Positions 48,264 to 60,658 of a stretch of 64,000 nucleotides of DNA are shown in pieces. The position numbers and the translations under genes are program-made. Positions within the stretch are counted from its first letter, which is position 1, and every line of letters starts with the position of its first letter. Source of the DNA: Lepus europaeus (Eukaryota > Chordata > Mammalia > Lagomorpha > Leporidae); NCBI RefSeq assembly GCF_033115175.1, contig NC_084850.1, positions 112,947,939 through 113,011,938 on the forward strand. Reading direction: 5' to 3'. The notes below the pieces were generated by a model. The model saw only the letters and a program-made list of their open reading frames with translations. It was not told the DNA's origin and ran no database searches.

Positions 48264-50980
48264 TCATATTTAGACAGAGTCATAAAGCACAGGGTGAGGA
48301 TAGTAACCAATGATCCTAAGAGTGGCATTTACCAGGTCTGAACAATTATACAGCATTAAGTGGGGAAGAGGACCATCAGTACACACAGGTTTGGAGTAGA
48401 GCCATTGGAGGTAGAGGTTATGATTACAAAGGAATGAGGCCCAAGTGTCCTGGACAGGGTCTAGAACAAAGGACAGAGTCATTATTAGAGGAGCTAAGAA
48501 AGGTGCTGTCTAAGCTACAATTAAGTTTTCTGATTTACAGGCAAATAGAACCTGACAGAAGGGGCTTGATAATAATCTGGTGGGCTTTAGGCCTTGTAAG
48601 TTAAGAGGCCCAGACCTATCTACCTCTTCACATGGGGTACATCCTAAGGGAGGTGTGAACCTCCTAGGGGAAGGCACTCTGTAGTCTTTCATTACTTAGC
48701 TGGCCTGGGAGGAGAGCTGGCCAGGTAAAGGCAGGTGGCATCTCTAACAAGAAATTTACAGTTCTGCCTGCAATGTTGCTGACCCTACTTGACCATCCCC
48801 TCAGCTGCAGTGGTCACTTTGGAAGTTGGGCTGAGTGAAGGGCTTTTCAGCTTAGAGCCAATAAGATCTGTGGCTCTGACCTGGGCATCCTTCGACTCCA
48901 GGGCAGGTCCATTTCCAGTGATCCAACTCTTGGCAGAGCTGCCAGGGCTCTTCACAAGTTGACTTCTGCTGAAGCCCAGGCTTACCACATTGCAAGCCAC
49001 TGCAGTGGACTGGCCTGTTGGGTCTCCTTGAGGGCAGATCACTGTACAGATCAGCCATTAATAGGCCTGCCACGCATTGCTTCTGATGCCTAGCTTGCTT
49101 TTCCTCCTGGTTTTTGTTAATGAAGACCAGAGGATGCAAGTCAAGGGAGTGCCCAAGTCCCATCTCTAATCTTTGGTGGCCTGAACTACAAGTCTATAGT
49201 CACAGGCATGTTCTGTAGTAGTTTTTCTAAGGTAGACAATGCCCATGAGGAAAATTATATTCTCACTTAAAAACTTTCTTTTCCTTTGATCTGAAAGGGA
49301 GGTTTTTTCTGCTGATGGTGAAGTAAATCTAGCTATGAGATTATTATTTAAGTTCTTATTTTGGCTATGCTATTACAGAAAGATGTTAGCCATCTCTTTT
49401 ATAAGGTCTAAAGATTAAATTGTGCGTCCTACAGATTCCTTCATAATAGAATTAGTTTCCTAACTTGAAGAGAATAGAGAAATGAAAGAACAAGTTGGGC
49501 TTAGAATAGAGAAATGAGGGAGCAAGTCCTAGATTGCTTGCTGACAATAGCAATATTACATGAATACTTAGCAAACAGTTTCAACAACTAGATAACAACT
49601 TAAGAAAACATTTACCAGAAGGTCCAATGCCTTCTATAAATTTTAACAATCATGTATTTGGAAACACCTGTTAAATATCTAACATGGTGTAGTTTGTTTA
49701 ACCAGTAAACTTAAGCACAACCATATAAAATGTTTTTAGTTTCTTTCTACCAACAAGTATAAAACATATGATACAGAGATTCAGGTCACTAGAATTAAAA
49801 TGTATCTTTGATTAATTTTAGCAGCTTAAATTTATGGACAATCTTATCTATAAGCCAATTAAAATAAAATTCTTAATAAAATTTCCCCATGTGGACATAC
49901 AATATGTACACACATATAATATAACATAATAGACCAATATAGCAATTTTAATGATAGCTTAAAATCTTTAACTCTTTTTGTAGATTGCCAATTGATTTGA
50001 ATTGCTTTTTGTTTTTAGTAACCTCAGTTAACCATACTTTCTCTCAGTTGGTACTGTTAATACATTATTGGCTTCATCTGTTTACAGAGCCATCCCAAAG
50101 TACTGAATACAATAGAAGTGGCTGGAAAAAGTCCATAGGAACCTATGGGAGGACAGCTAAACACAGAACCAACAACACTTTAGTTTTATGAGCAGCAAAT
50201 CATATAACTGTGGATGACAAAAGACTTTAAGTTGCCATGTTTAAAATTATAAACTCATCAACCAACAAGAGGCACTTGCTTACGTCACAGTATTTTTGAA
50301 AGCACCTGTAGGATTTTACAAGTATTTAACCCTTTAGGCCTCTGGGGCTTTCTCATTAAGATAATTATAATGTCTAGTAACACAAGGTCATTAGACTTTT
50401 TAATTCTCAAACATTTGTATTAATAGTATTTTCCATTATAGAAACTTAAAATTTGGTACCACGTCACATCTTGACAGCACTTCTAATATAATCCAAATAG
50501 CCTGATTAGTTGGTGTCTCTATAAGATGAGAGACATAGGTCCTTCGATTTTTTCAGTTGGGCCCAAACTGGAAAAACCAAAGTCCAGGATTTGCTGGAAA
50601 TTTTAGAGTCCAGATTGCTTGAAACTTTGATTTTCTGAGTGCCTGTCAAGAATGCCAAGAAGGCTCAAAATCCAAAATATCTGGTTGAAATAAGATTCCT
50701 TAAAATCATGACATAACATAGACCAAATTTGATCATTGTTACAAGGTGATTATTCAAATCTTTGAAAATAAGCACATATTTAAGTAACCCATAGTTCTTA
50801 ATAAAAATTCAGCTGTTTTTGAACAATTAGAATTTAACAGACATCAAGAGAACATAATAGATTACTTTAACACATTGCTTTAACAGAGCATCAGATTTTA
50901 ATTCTATGTCAAAGAGAAATTGAGCTTCCTATGATCTTTCGCTGTGAGGTTTCCTTCCTTTACCTTCTTTCATATTGATG
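48264..50980 (-). other. Long 3' region of the half-L1, no gene
   Basis: Lies between the ORF1 end (MKEGKGRKPHSERS-stop near 50935) and the shared L1 3' terminus. The largest minus-strand frames are 60-103 codons and show no endonuclease, RT or Cys-rich motif. I treat it as 3' UTR-type sequence of this L1 subfamily, distinct from the shorter 3' UTR seen at 16281-17235 and 54400-55550. Confidence 0.5.
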
Positions 50981-51008
50981 ACTATGTTTCTGTGTGTAAC
51001 ACATCTTT

Positions 51009-51335
51009 TTTTTTTTGACAGAGTGGATAGTGAGAGAGAGAGACAGAGACAGAGAGAAAGGTCTTCCTTTTTGCCATTGGTTTACCCTCCAATGGCCGCT
51101 GCGGCCGGCTCATCGCGCTGATCCAAAGCCAGGAGCCAGGTGCTTCTCCTGATCTCCCTTGTGGGTGCAGGGCCCAAGCACTTGGGCCATCCTCCACTGC
51201 CTTCCCGGGCCATAGCAGAGAGCTGGCCTGGAAGAGGGGCAACTGGGATAGAATCCGGCGCCCCAACTGGGACTAGAACCTGGTGTGCCGGTGCCGCAAT
51301 GCGGAGGATTAGCCTGTTAAGCCACGGCGCTGGCC
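51009..51335 (-). mobile_element. Young C-type SINE inside L1 ORF1
   Basis: Poly(T), GACAGAGTGGATAG, and head GCCACGGCGCTGGCC. The duplication TCTGTGTGTAACACATCTT (50989-51007) recurs with one extra T at 51336-51355. It is younger than the L1 it interrupts. Confidence 0.94.
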
Positions 51336-51446
51336 TCTGTGTGTTAACACATCTTTAAGCATCTTTTGCAGGGCAGGGTGAGTGGCAACAAATTCTTTGA
51401 ATTTCTGTTTGCTATGAAAAGTCTTTATTTCACCTTCATTCACAAA

Positions 51447-52337
51447 TTAGAGCTTTGCAGAATATAATATTCTGGGCTGGCAGTTTTTCTCTCTTAGTAC
51501 CTGGGCTATGTCTCGCCATTCCCTTCTAGCTTGTAGGGTTTCTGATGAGAAGTCTGCTGTGAGTATAATTAGGGATCCTCTGAGAGTAATCTGACGTTTC
51601 TCTCTTGCACCTTTTAGAATCTTTTCTTTATGTTTCACTGTGGTGAGTTTGATTACAACATGTCGCGGTGAGGATCTCTTTTGGTCATGTTTATTAGGGT
51701 TTCTATAAGCTTCCTGTACTAAGATGTCTCTGTCCTTCTCCAAACCTGGGAAATTTTCTGCTAGAATCTCACTAAGAAGGCCTTCTAATTCTTTCTCCCT
51801 CTCCATGCCTTCAGGAACTCCTAGAACCCGAATGTTAGGTTTTTTAAAAGTATCCTGTAGATTCCCGATAATATTTTTTAGATTTCTAATTTCCTCTTCT
51901 TTTCTTTGGTTTGCCTGTTTCCTTTCCTGTTCTCTGTCCTCTAAGTCTGATATTCTCTCTTCTGCTTCGCCCATTCTGTTTTTAAGGCTCTCTAATGTGT
52001 TTGTCATTTGATCTATTGACTTCTTCATTTCATTATGATTTCTCGTCACTATCACAGTTTCTTGTTCTACTAGTTGTTTCATTTCATTTTGATTCCTCCT
52101 AAATATTTCATTTTCACGAGAGAGATTTTCTATCTTGTCCATTAAGGATTTCTGTAGTTCAAGAATTTGTTTTTGAGAACTTCTTAATGTTCTTATCAAT
52201 TTTTTGAGATCTGCTTCTTGCATTTCTTCCATCTCATCATGTTCATAATCTTGAATTGGGGTGTCTTTTTCATCTGGGGGCGTCATAGTGTCTTCCTTGT
52301 TCTTGTTACCTCGGTTTTTGCGTTTGTTATTTTGCAT
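51447..52337 (-). pseudogene. LINE-1 ORF1p, truncated by a nonsense codon
   Basis: Encodes the L1 RNA-binding chaperone. I start it at ATG 52337-52335 (MQNNKRKNRGN); an in-frame GTG upstream also lies in open frame. The N-terminal half is a long coiled coil (Leu/Glu/Lys/Asn heptads, about residues 45-150). It is followed by the RRM-like segment (PNIRVLGVPEG) and the start of the C-terminal domain (SSPRHVVIKL, QARREWRDIAQVL). A TAA at 51449-51447 replaces a Ser codon after ILYSAKL. Recognisable ORF1 sequence continues for about 40 codons (NEGEIKTF, KEFVATHPALQKML) and is then split by a SINE at 51009-51335. No functional product is expected. Confidence 0.9.
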
Positions 52338-52522
52338 GTTGGAGATATTTGGTTTCTTCACTGTGCTGTTTTTTCTTGTTATACTATGGCTCTAGGTTAA
52401 GTGGACTGTCTGCTTTCGATGGAGCCTTAGAGGCTTGAGATGAGTGTGGCCTGAGAACTCTGTTTGGTTCCTCAGGGTTGAGGGTGTGCCAAAGGTGACA
52501 CTCCCAGGTTAGGCGTGGTAAA

Positions 52523-52587
<65 letters not shown>

Positions 52588-53293
52588 AAGGGAAGTAATT
52601 CCACACAGCTGAGCGGAACTGGAGGTAGTTAGCAGGGGAATGATATACCCACAGGAGCCAGAGATCAGAAGCTCTTTCCCAAGGACCACACAGGGAATCT
52701 CTGCTGCCCTCAGTGTGGGCTTCAATTCTCCTGCAGTCTCCCACTGGATTGCCAAGTTAGATCCCAATCTCCTGTTATTTCACCCCCACCCCCTCGAGTC
52801 AGGTTTTTCTGCTAGGCTCAGGGCCGGTGCAGACCTGAGGTCGCCCTGTTTATGACGTATGTCCAAAATGGCGCCTGCTCTTTGTCTTGCTTGCCTTTGA
52901 GAGGTGAGTGGAGAGAAACTTGTGTCCGTATCGGTCACTTTTTTTTTCTCTCTCTCTTTTCTAATTAGCCTGGTGAACTTTTCCCCACGGAGTTTCAAGC
53001 CTCATTCCCTCTAGTCTCCTCTTTCCACTTTCCCACTGGTGTCTCGGGCTATTGAGGTTCGGCTCACCTCATGTTCCAGTGCTGGTGTGTTGAATCTGCT
53101 GCTGGTTTCCCGAACTTGGGCTCCCACTCTCTCCACGCAGGTCCACTGTGAATCACTAGTTACGGAAGAGTTTCCTTTGCTGTTTCTTCCCCTACTCTTC
53201 CTTGAACCTGCAGTATCCCCACTTTTATTAAACTGTCTCTTCCCGGACTATCAGTGTGCTCCCTTCCTATTCCGCCATCTTGCCGCTCCCTCC
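52338..53293 (-). other. LINE-1 5' UTR/promoter region
   Basis: Non-coding, GC-richer sequence between the insertion boundary and ORF1. The 5' end on the minus strand begins near GGGAGCGGCAAGATGGCGGA, a YY1-like ATGGCGGA context as in other mammalian L1 promoters. It includes a pure TTTC microsatellite at about 52520-52587 (plus strand), which probably expanded after insertion. Confidence 0.7.
52506..52587. repeat. (TTTC)n/(TC)n microsatellite
   Basis: CTCT repeats lead into about seventeen TTTC units on the plus strand, inside the L1 5' UTR. Confidence 0.95.
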
Positions 53294-54064
53294 CAGAAAG
53301 CTTTTAAGACCTCAAAACATCACAAAGTACAGAAAAAAATGCGATCAATACCTAAAGAGTTTATTTCTTTCTAATATTACTTCCAAAATCCTGATTTACC
53401 CAATTTGTTTTTTCTTTCATCACATGTCTATCACTTAAACAAAAACTTTGTTCAAGGGAATGCAAAACACTTATTTGGTTCTTGATAGAAAGGTCAAGCT
53501 CAATTCAAAAAATTAAAATAAGAACTGTAGAAAGGTAACTCTCCAAACAAAAATTGTGGGTTGTACTGAAGAAAGAAGAAATGATATTCTACAGACAAAC
53601 ATTAAATAGGTACAAAGCTGTGTGTAAGATTTCATTTGTTGTATGGAGTTATAAGTAAAATATTTGTATCCTATAAGCATTTAATTTCAACAGCCTGACT
53701 TTTTGAGACTGTGACCAATATTGAAAACATTTTCAATTAACTGTAGTTCTAATCTTTAGAAAATCATGTATGAATTCTTAGCTTTGTTATCAGAATTCCA
53801 GAAAACTAAAAACAAACATGTTATTCTTGATAATTTATGTATCATAATGGTAGTTAATTCCTACAATTTTTCCAGGCAAACTGATACCTATGTGCATATA
53901 TTATACAAATTATTATAAATATTATTACATAATAATGTACACATTATTATACACATACACAAATACTCATAAAAATAGTATCAGTTAAATCTCAACAATT
54001 TTTTAGGAATGGACACTAGGTAAGTTATCATTTAGTTCTGGCTGATTTCTCAACTCAAAACAGC

Positions 54065-55550
54065 CATCAAAAGACATAAATTGGCAAACAAAAAACCTGT
54101 ATGCAGCTTAATGTTTATTGCAGCTCAATTCACAATAGCTAAGACCTGAAATCAACCCTAATGCCCATCAACAGTAGACTGGATAAAGAAATTATGGGAC
54201 ATGTACTCTATAGAATACTATACAGCAGTCAAAAACAATGAAACTCGGTCATTTGCAACAAGATGGAGGAATCTGGAAAACATCATGCTGAGTGAATTAA
54301 GCTAGTCCCAAAGGGACAAATATCATATATTCTCCCTGATCAGTGACAACTAACCAACCATAAAAAAGGAAACCTGTTGAAGTGAAAGGGACACTATGAG
54401 AAACAGTGACTTGATCAGCCCTTGTCCTGACTGTTGATGTACAAGTTAATATTTTATCCCTTTTAGTATTTTTTTGTTCTACATAATACTGTTGGTTTAA
54501 CTCTGTAATTAACACACATTTATTCTTAAGTGTTGAAATTTAACTGAAAAGTGATCCCTGTTAAATATAAGAGTGGGAATAAGAGAGGGAGATGTACAAT
54601 TTGGGACATGCTCAATCGGACTTGCCTCAAATGGTGGAGTTAGAAATGTGCTAGGGGATTCCAATACAATCCCTTTAAGATTGCATGTACCAATGCCATC
54701 TCACTAGTCCAAGTGATCAATTTAGTTCACAATTGATCACACTGATAGGTCTAAGAGTAAAAGGGATCATGTAAACAAGACAAGTGTCTGCTAATACTAA
54801 CTGATAGAATCAAAAAGGGAGAGAAGGATCCAACATGGGAAGTGGGATACACAGCAGACTCATAGAATGGCAGATGTCCTAAACAGCACTCTGGCCTCAG
54901 AATCAGCCCTTAAGGCATTAGGATCTGGCTGAAGAGCCCATGAGAGTATTTTTGGCATGGAAAGCCAAGACACTCTGGAAAAAAAAAGACCTAAATGAAA
55001 GATCTCTGTGAGTGAGATCCCAGTAGAAAGAACGGGCCATCAAAGGAGGAGATACAGAGAACTTCTACTTTGACTATGACCTTGTCTAAATAAGATTGAA
55101 GTCAGTGAACTCAAGAGGATTCCATAGCCTTGGAAACTCATGACTAGAGCCTAGGGAGATTTCTGATGCCATAAACAAGAGTGTCAAATTGTTAAGTCAA
55201 CAACAGGAGTCACTGTGTACTTACTATACTTACTCCTCATGTGGGATCTCTATCCTTAATGTGTTGTCCAATGTGAATTAATGCTATAACTAGTACTCAA
55301 ATAGTACTTTACACTTTGTGTTCTGTGTGGTGCAAACTGATGAAATCTTTACTTAATATATACTAAATTGATCTTCTGTATATAAAGAGAATTGAAAATG
55401 AATCTTGATGTGAATGGAATGGGAGAGGGAGTGGGAGATGGGAGGGGTGAGTGTGGGAGGGAAGTTATGGGGGGGGGGAAAGCCATTGTAATCCATAAAC
55501 TGTGCTTTGGAAAATTATATTTACTAAATAAAAGTGTTTATAATAAAAAA
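54065..55550 (+). mobile_element. LINE-1, 5'-truncated: ORF2 end plus 3' UTR
   Basis: Starts in the diverged C-terminal part of ORF2 (GGATAAAGAAATTATGGGACATG, TATACAGCAGTCAAAAACAATG, GCAACAAGATGGAGGAA) and continues through a 3' UTR like that at 16281-17235. The G-rich tract is at 55420-55492 and it ends in poly(A). The ORF2 remnant has stops and is not functional. Confidence 0.88.
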
Positions 55551-56519
55551 AAAAGATGTAAGTTCAGGAAAAAAAAAGCAACCTATGTGATTCAGTCCTT
55601 CACAAATTATTTACTCTTTTATCACTGCTGTTTTGTATTCAGAGTTATTACAAACAGTGCAGAATGACCAGATGTGAAACAAATTACTGCATTTATCCAC
55701 ATTCAATTTAAACTCTAGTGCACTGCACTAGAAAGTCCTGGCCTGGACTTTCCTGTATGAGTATAAATATTAGTATGATGAAGAAGGCCAAGATAAACAT
55801 GGGTTGTTTTGCGAAATTCTATAAGATTTATGGACCTTAATTATGAACATAAACACGCAGCCAGACTGCTTAATTCAATATTGGTTTCCTATGTATATAT
55901 GCAGAAAAATTGAAGGATTTAAAAATAAATTACTGTACCAATTACACTGAATTAGATAAGGATTGTGCATGTCACTAATAAGTTTATATCACTCTTAGTA
56001 TATTTGAATAGTTGCACTAATTGCAGCTATTCTTAATCTAAAAAGCAGGAACTCAACATATGGTGCATGTAGGTTCTATGGCCACACTTAAATTCTTACG
56101 TATAAATTTATCTAGCAAGCTATTATTTCCAATAGTTATTACTTAAAATGGTTAGTAGTTTTATGCATATAAAACCACTTATTTCCCTTCTAAGACATAT
56201 TCTTTGTTCATCTTTAGGACAGATTTCTGAGAGATTCTTTTTAGTGAATGATTCTTAAAATCATAAAACTAAATACTTTCAATAATTTCTTATCCACATT
56301 AATTTTTTTTCATTGCAAGGGCAGTTTTGAACCTTTTCTGTACCCAACATGGAAAAGAAAAATGCTAGTTAAGACACATTTTCCCCAATATTATCTCATT
56401 TCCTGAATATTTCATGAGCAATTTCTCCTACCTTTGTTTCTGACAGTAAATATGTATGGTTATATGTCAACAGATTACCTCAGTTTATCATGGAAGCGAA
56501 TAATGTAAAAGTCAAATCA
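55551..56519. other. No gene seen; AT-rich DNA
   Basis: No frame or repeat boundary could be supported. Confidence 0.5.
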
Positions 56520-57440
56520 ACTGGACATCCACCTGTAAAAAATTAATTTAAAATTGGAGCTTATGCCCATCATAAAAAGTAACTTAAAATGTATCACAGA
56601 CTGAAATGTAAAATGTAAAACACCTATAGGATAATATAGGAGAAAATCTAGAAGGAGCTTGGATCTGATGATGACTTTTTAGGTACAACACCAAAGGCAC
56701 AATAGATTACTTTAAAAATTGGTAAGTTAGATTCTATTACATTAAAAACTCTTGCTGCACAAGAGACACTACTAAAAGAACTGCAAGACAAGCCACAGAC
56801 TCGGAGAAAATATGTGCAGAGAATATATATGATGAAGTTTTCTTATCAAAAATACACACACAACTTAAAATTCAACAATAAGAATACAAACAACCTGCTT
56901 AAAAAATCAGAAGACCTGGTTAAGGCCTAGAGGTTAAGATGTTGTTTGGGACCATATTTCATACAGAGTGCCTGGATTTGAGTCCTGGCTCCCCTCCTGA
57001 TTCCAGCTTCCTTCTAATGTGGACCCCGGGAGATACTAGTAGCCATGTCCCTGCCACCCACAAGAGAGACCAAGGCTGAGTTCCTGGATCCTTGCCTTGG
57101 CCTGGCACAGCCTTTGGGAGATCTCTCTCTGTCTTTCTGCCTTTCAAATAAATGAAATATATAAATATAAATTTAAGAAGAAAAAAATAAAAATATCTGA
57201 AGACACCTGATTGCTGAACATATTAAATTACAGATAAACATGAAAAGGCACTCAACATCATATGTCATTAGAGAATTGCAAATCAAAAAGAGATACAGCT
57301 ATACACATATTAGAATGACAAAAATTAAAACACTGACAACATCAAATGCTTGTGATGATTGTGGATCAATAGGGGCATTCATTTATCGCTGGCTGGAATG
57401 AAAAAATTATATCTACTTTTGAAGAAAACATACAGTTCAA
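56520..57440 (+). mobile_element. Ancient LINE-1 ORF2 fragment (L1M-like)
   Basis: Diverged but ordered L1 ORF2 3' text: AACTCTTGCTGCACAAGAGAC, CAACAATAAGAATACAAACAACC, GCAAATCAAAAAGAGATACAGC and GTGATGATTGTGGATCAATAGG. An old SINE (56920-57165) interrupts it. No frame survives. Confidence 0.7.
56920..57165 (+). mobile_element. Old C-type SINE
   Basis: The diverged head CCTGGTTAAGGCCTAGAGG leads to CTTTCAAATAAATGAAAT. Confidence 0.65.
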
Positions 57441-57452
57441 AAAGTTCATGGA

Positions 57453-57790
57453 TGGAGTCGGCATTGTGGCACAGCAGGTTAAGCCGCTGCCTGTGACACC
57501 AGCATCCCATAATATGGGCGCCAGTTAGAGTCTCAGCTGCTCTACTTCCAATCCAGCTCCCTGCTAATGTGCCTGGGAAAGCAGTGCAGAATGGCCCAAG
57601 TCCTTGGCCCACTGAACCCATGTGCGAGTCCTGTAAGAAGCTCCTGGCTCCTGACTTCAGATTGTTCCAGTTCTGGCTGTCGGGACCATTTAGGGAGTAA
57701 AACAATGGATGAAAGATCTCTCTCTCTCTCTCTCTTTCTCTCTGTAACTGTCTTTCAAATGAATAAATAAATCTTTTTTTTTTTTTAAAG
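57453..57790 (+). mobile_element. C-type SINE, first of an adjacent pair
   Basis: GGAGTCGGCATTGTGGCAC head, (CT)n, and AATAAATAAATCTTTTTT tail. The left duplication AAAAAGTTCATGGA is at 57439-57452. Confidence 0.9.
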
Positions 57791-57796
57791 TTCATA

Positions 57797-58118
57797 GGCT
57801 AATCTTCCACCTGCTGCGCCAGCACATGGGGTTCTGGTCCTGGTCGGTGCGCCGGATTCTGTCCTGGTTGCTCCTCTTCCAGGCCAGCTCTCTGCTGTGG
57901 CCCGGGAAGGCAGTGGAGGATGGCCCAGGTCCTTGGGCCCTGCACCTGCATGGGAGACCAGGAGAAGCACCTGGCTCCTGGCTTCGGATCAGCGCGGTGT
58001 GCCAGCTGCAGCGCACCAGCCGCAGCGGCCATTGGGGGGTGAACCAACGGAAAAGGAAGACCTTTCTCTCTGTTTCTTTCTCTCACTGTCCATTCTGTCA
58101 AAAAACTAAAATAAAAAA
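57797..58118 (+). mobile_element. C-type SINE lacking its head, second of the pair
   Basis: Begins at GGCTAATCTTCCACCTGC, missing about 20 head bases. It ends in A-rich sequence followed by AAAAAGTTCATGGA, the same duplication that precedes the first SINE. Confidence 0.88.
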
Positions 58119-58130
58119 AAAGTTCATGGA

Positions 58131-59564
58131 AAATTGGAATTAAAAGATAAATTAATTTTGCTGAAAAAAATCTTAAAATCCATATGTATTTCTTCTTAAT
58201 ATGCATTTTCCAGGGACCTTTGGAAGTTTCCTTGTATAGTTGCAAAGCATAACATATTTACTCTTTGTTTCTTTAGAGAAAACATTTGACAGTCCCTCAA
58301 AAGGACCAGTAATGGCCTTCAGGAACCACTATGAATGGATTGATTTGAATTTGCTCACACACAGTGTTAAGTAGAATTCTGGAGACTCATTTATGGTATC
58401 AATTTGTAATGCCTGCTGCAATTGAGGTGTAGTGGAGTAGTGATCCATGTGCCTCAGACTTGCCATCCATTAATACAAAAAGAGCTAAACTGCTGTGATT
58501 CTTTGAAAATCCTTTTCTTTCTCTGACTTCCTAAAGATATTTCTTTAGGTGTAATGTCAGATCATTTGTCTCTTCTTTCTATTGCTGTACTGTGTGTGTG
58601 TGTGGGAGGGTGTCATCAGTGGAAGAATATTCCTCACAAAGCCTTCAAAAACCTTTCAAATACCTAAAGAAATTAAAATCACCTTTGCCATGAATGTAAC
58701 TTAGAAATTTAATTGTGTTATGTTTTCATGTTTATAGTAATTCATGATATTTAAATAGTCTTAAACCTTTCATATTGAGTCTTCTGAAAATCATGATTAC
58801 TCTCCTATCTGATATGTTCCAATAATTTAAATTAAAATGCCCAGAATGGAGTGCATTTAGATTTGACTTTTGTCAGTCAGAGAAGGAAGTGAGGCTGAGA
58901 TCATGGGAGGTAAGCTATTAACTATTTCATGTTGTGAACATTCCAAACATACTTAAAATTGGGATGCTGAGTTGTGTTTCACATTTTATCCTAGGTGTTG
59001 CATTCTTAGGAAGAGGTTTATTTAATTTCAAATGTCAATAGTGAATGCAATTCTAAGACCCATGAGAAAACGAACTCTGCTCAAATACATTTTAGAATCA
59101 TAAGGAGGAGTCAAGGAGCTGCTCTGCACATTTCTCCCATGGAGGTCACTGTTTTCAGTAGAGCAAAGGCATTTTGTTGCAAGTACCCATGATTGTCTGC
59201 CTCTGTGCTATCTCTGGCCATAGAAATGTACTTGAACCAAAAGGGCAGAGTTGGCCAAGGAGTGTCAGGAAGTTTATGCCCTTGCTGAAGTCCTTGGTCA
59301 GCAAAGGATCAGTTCTGGACAAGCAGAGGTTAATACTCTTACATACTTGCCCCTTGGGTAGGATATCTCTGAGGTATTTTCTCTATATTCTCCTGAATAT
59401 CCTTAGGAGGAGTGAGCTCTCATTGCCTATACTGGTTACCTTCTCAACACACTGGATTAGCTTCTTCCCTTCCTCATTTCCTTACATCACCCGCAGTCAC
59501 ATCCCAATTAAACTCTCTGCAATAAGATATTTTCTCAAGGTATTATTTAGAGGCTGATAACTAA
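58131..59564. other. No gene seen
   Basis: A (TG)n patch lies near 58588-58603. The 127-codon frame at 59174-59557 has no domain and partly overlaps LTR-like sequence. Confidence 0.5.
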
Positions 59565-59945
59565 CATGAGTGGGACTATTGTGCCCCAACCCCACCCCCC
59601 ACCAATTATAAAGGTGAAATCCTTACCTTCAATGCAATGGCACTAGGAGTTGGGGCCTTTGGGAAGTCATTAATGACATGAATGCTTATGAATCTGATGA
59701 GAGGTCTTATAAAAAGCACTTCAGAGCATTCTTGCTTCCTTTTTATTATATGAGGCTACAGTGAGAAGTCAACAAATTTGCAACCCAGAAGAAGCCCCTT
59801 ACCAGAACCCAAAGATGCTGGCACTCTGATCTCACACTTCCAGTCTCCATAACTGTGAGACACAAATTTCTATTGTTTATAAGTCAACTATACTGTGGTG
59901 CTCTGTTGTGGAAGCCTGAATTGATTAAAATAATGACCTAAGACA
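59565..59945 (+). repeat. Old MaLR-type LTR fragment
   Basis: GGTGAAATCCTTACCTTCAATG, GGCACTAGGAGTTGGGGCC and CACTTCCAGTCTCCATAACTG fit the order of MST/MLT-type LTRs. It ends near TCAACTATACTGTGG. Confidence 0.5.
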
Positions 59946-60316
59946 TTTGTGAACCTTGTCATATTAAAACAGTATAGACAATCCTTTCTCCTACAAAACC
60001 AATAAACAGGATCAGCTCTTGATGTGTGATATTAGTTGATTTGTAGTGGCCTTCACTCTCCATTGTATTCTGTTTCTAGATCTCAAAGGAGTTTGTGTTA
60101 AACCTAAAGACTCAGCAATAACTGAATCAATATAGGAATAATAGTATTTTTTGAATATTTAATTTATTCGTATTTTTTAAAATAAAAATTACAATTATAA
60201 ATGATAAAAATCACCAAAGAGGTAAAGTTATACATCAAATCCAAAAAATGGAGGTTGGTGGGCAAATATTAGTGGTGTGAGGGACCACAATCTTTTAAAA
60301 TGATTTAGGAAGTTTG

Positions 60317-60658
60317 TTATTTTTTTAAAAGATTTTATTTATTTATTTGAGAGGTAGAGTTACAGACAGAGAGAGGGAAAGACAAAGAGAAGGACAAAGA
60401 GAACCATCCACTGGTTCACGCCCCAAATGGCCACAATGGCTGGAGCTGGGCTGATCTGAAGCCAGGAGCTAGGAGGTTCTTCGGGGTCTCCCATGTGGGT
60501 GCAAGGGCCCAAGCACTTGGGCCATCTTCCACTGCTTTACCTGGCCATAAGCAGAGAGCTGGATTGGAAGAGGAGCAGCCAGGACACTAATCCTCACCTA
60601 TATAGGATGCTGGTGCTGTAGGCAGAGGTTTGAACTTGTAAGCCACAGCGCTGGCCCC
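60317..60658 (-). mobile_element. C-type SINE
   Basis: TTTTTTTAAAAGATTTTATTT to the head CACAGCGCTGGCCCC. The duplication core TAGGAAGTTT is on each side. Confidence 0.9.

Larger units (their letters stand above)
47820..53293 (-). mobile_element. LINE-1 with both ends but no visible ORF2 (half-L1)
   Basis: On the minus strand this element runs from a 5' UTR (about 53293-52338), through ORF1, into a long 3' region and a rabbit-type L1 3' terminus with a G-rich tract (about 48250-47820). A perfect 12-bp duplication CAGAAAGCTTTT (47808-47819 and 53294-53305) flanks it, and the right copy is followed by AA, so the site is the L1 endonuclease type TTTT/AA. Both termini therefore come from one insertion. 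ORF2 (endonuclease/RT, about 3.8 kb in L1) is not found. The ~2.7 kb after ORF1 has only short frames with no RT motif. This matches the organisation called half-L1 (HAL1). Deletion after insertion is the alternative. Confidence 0.8.
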
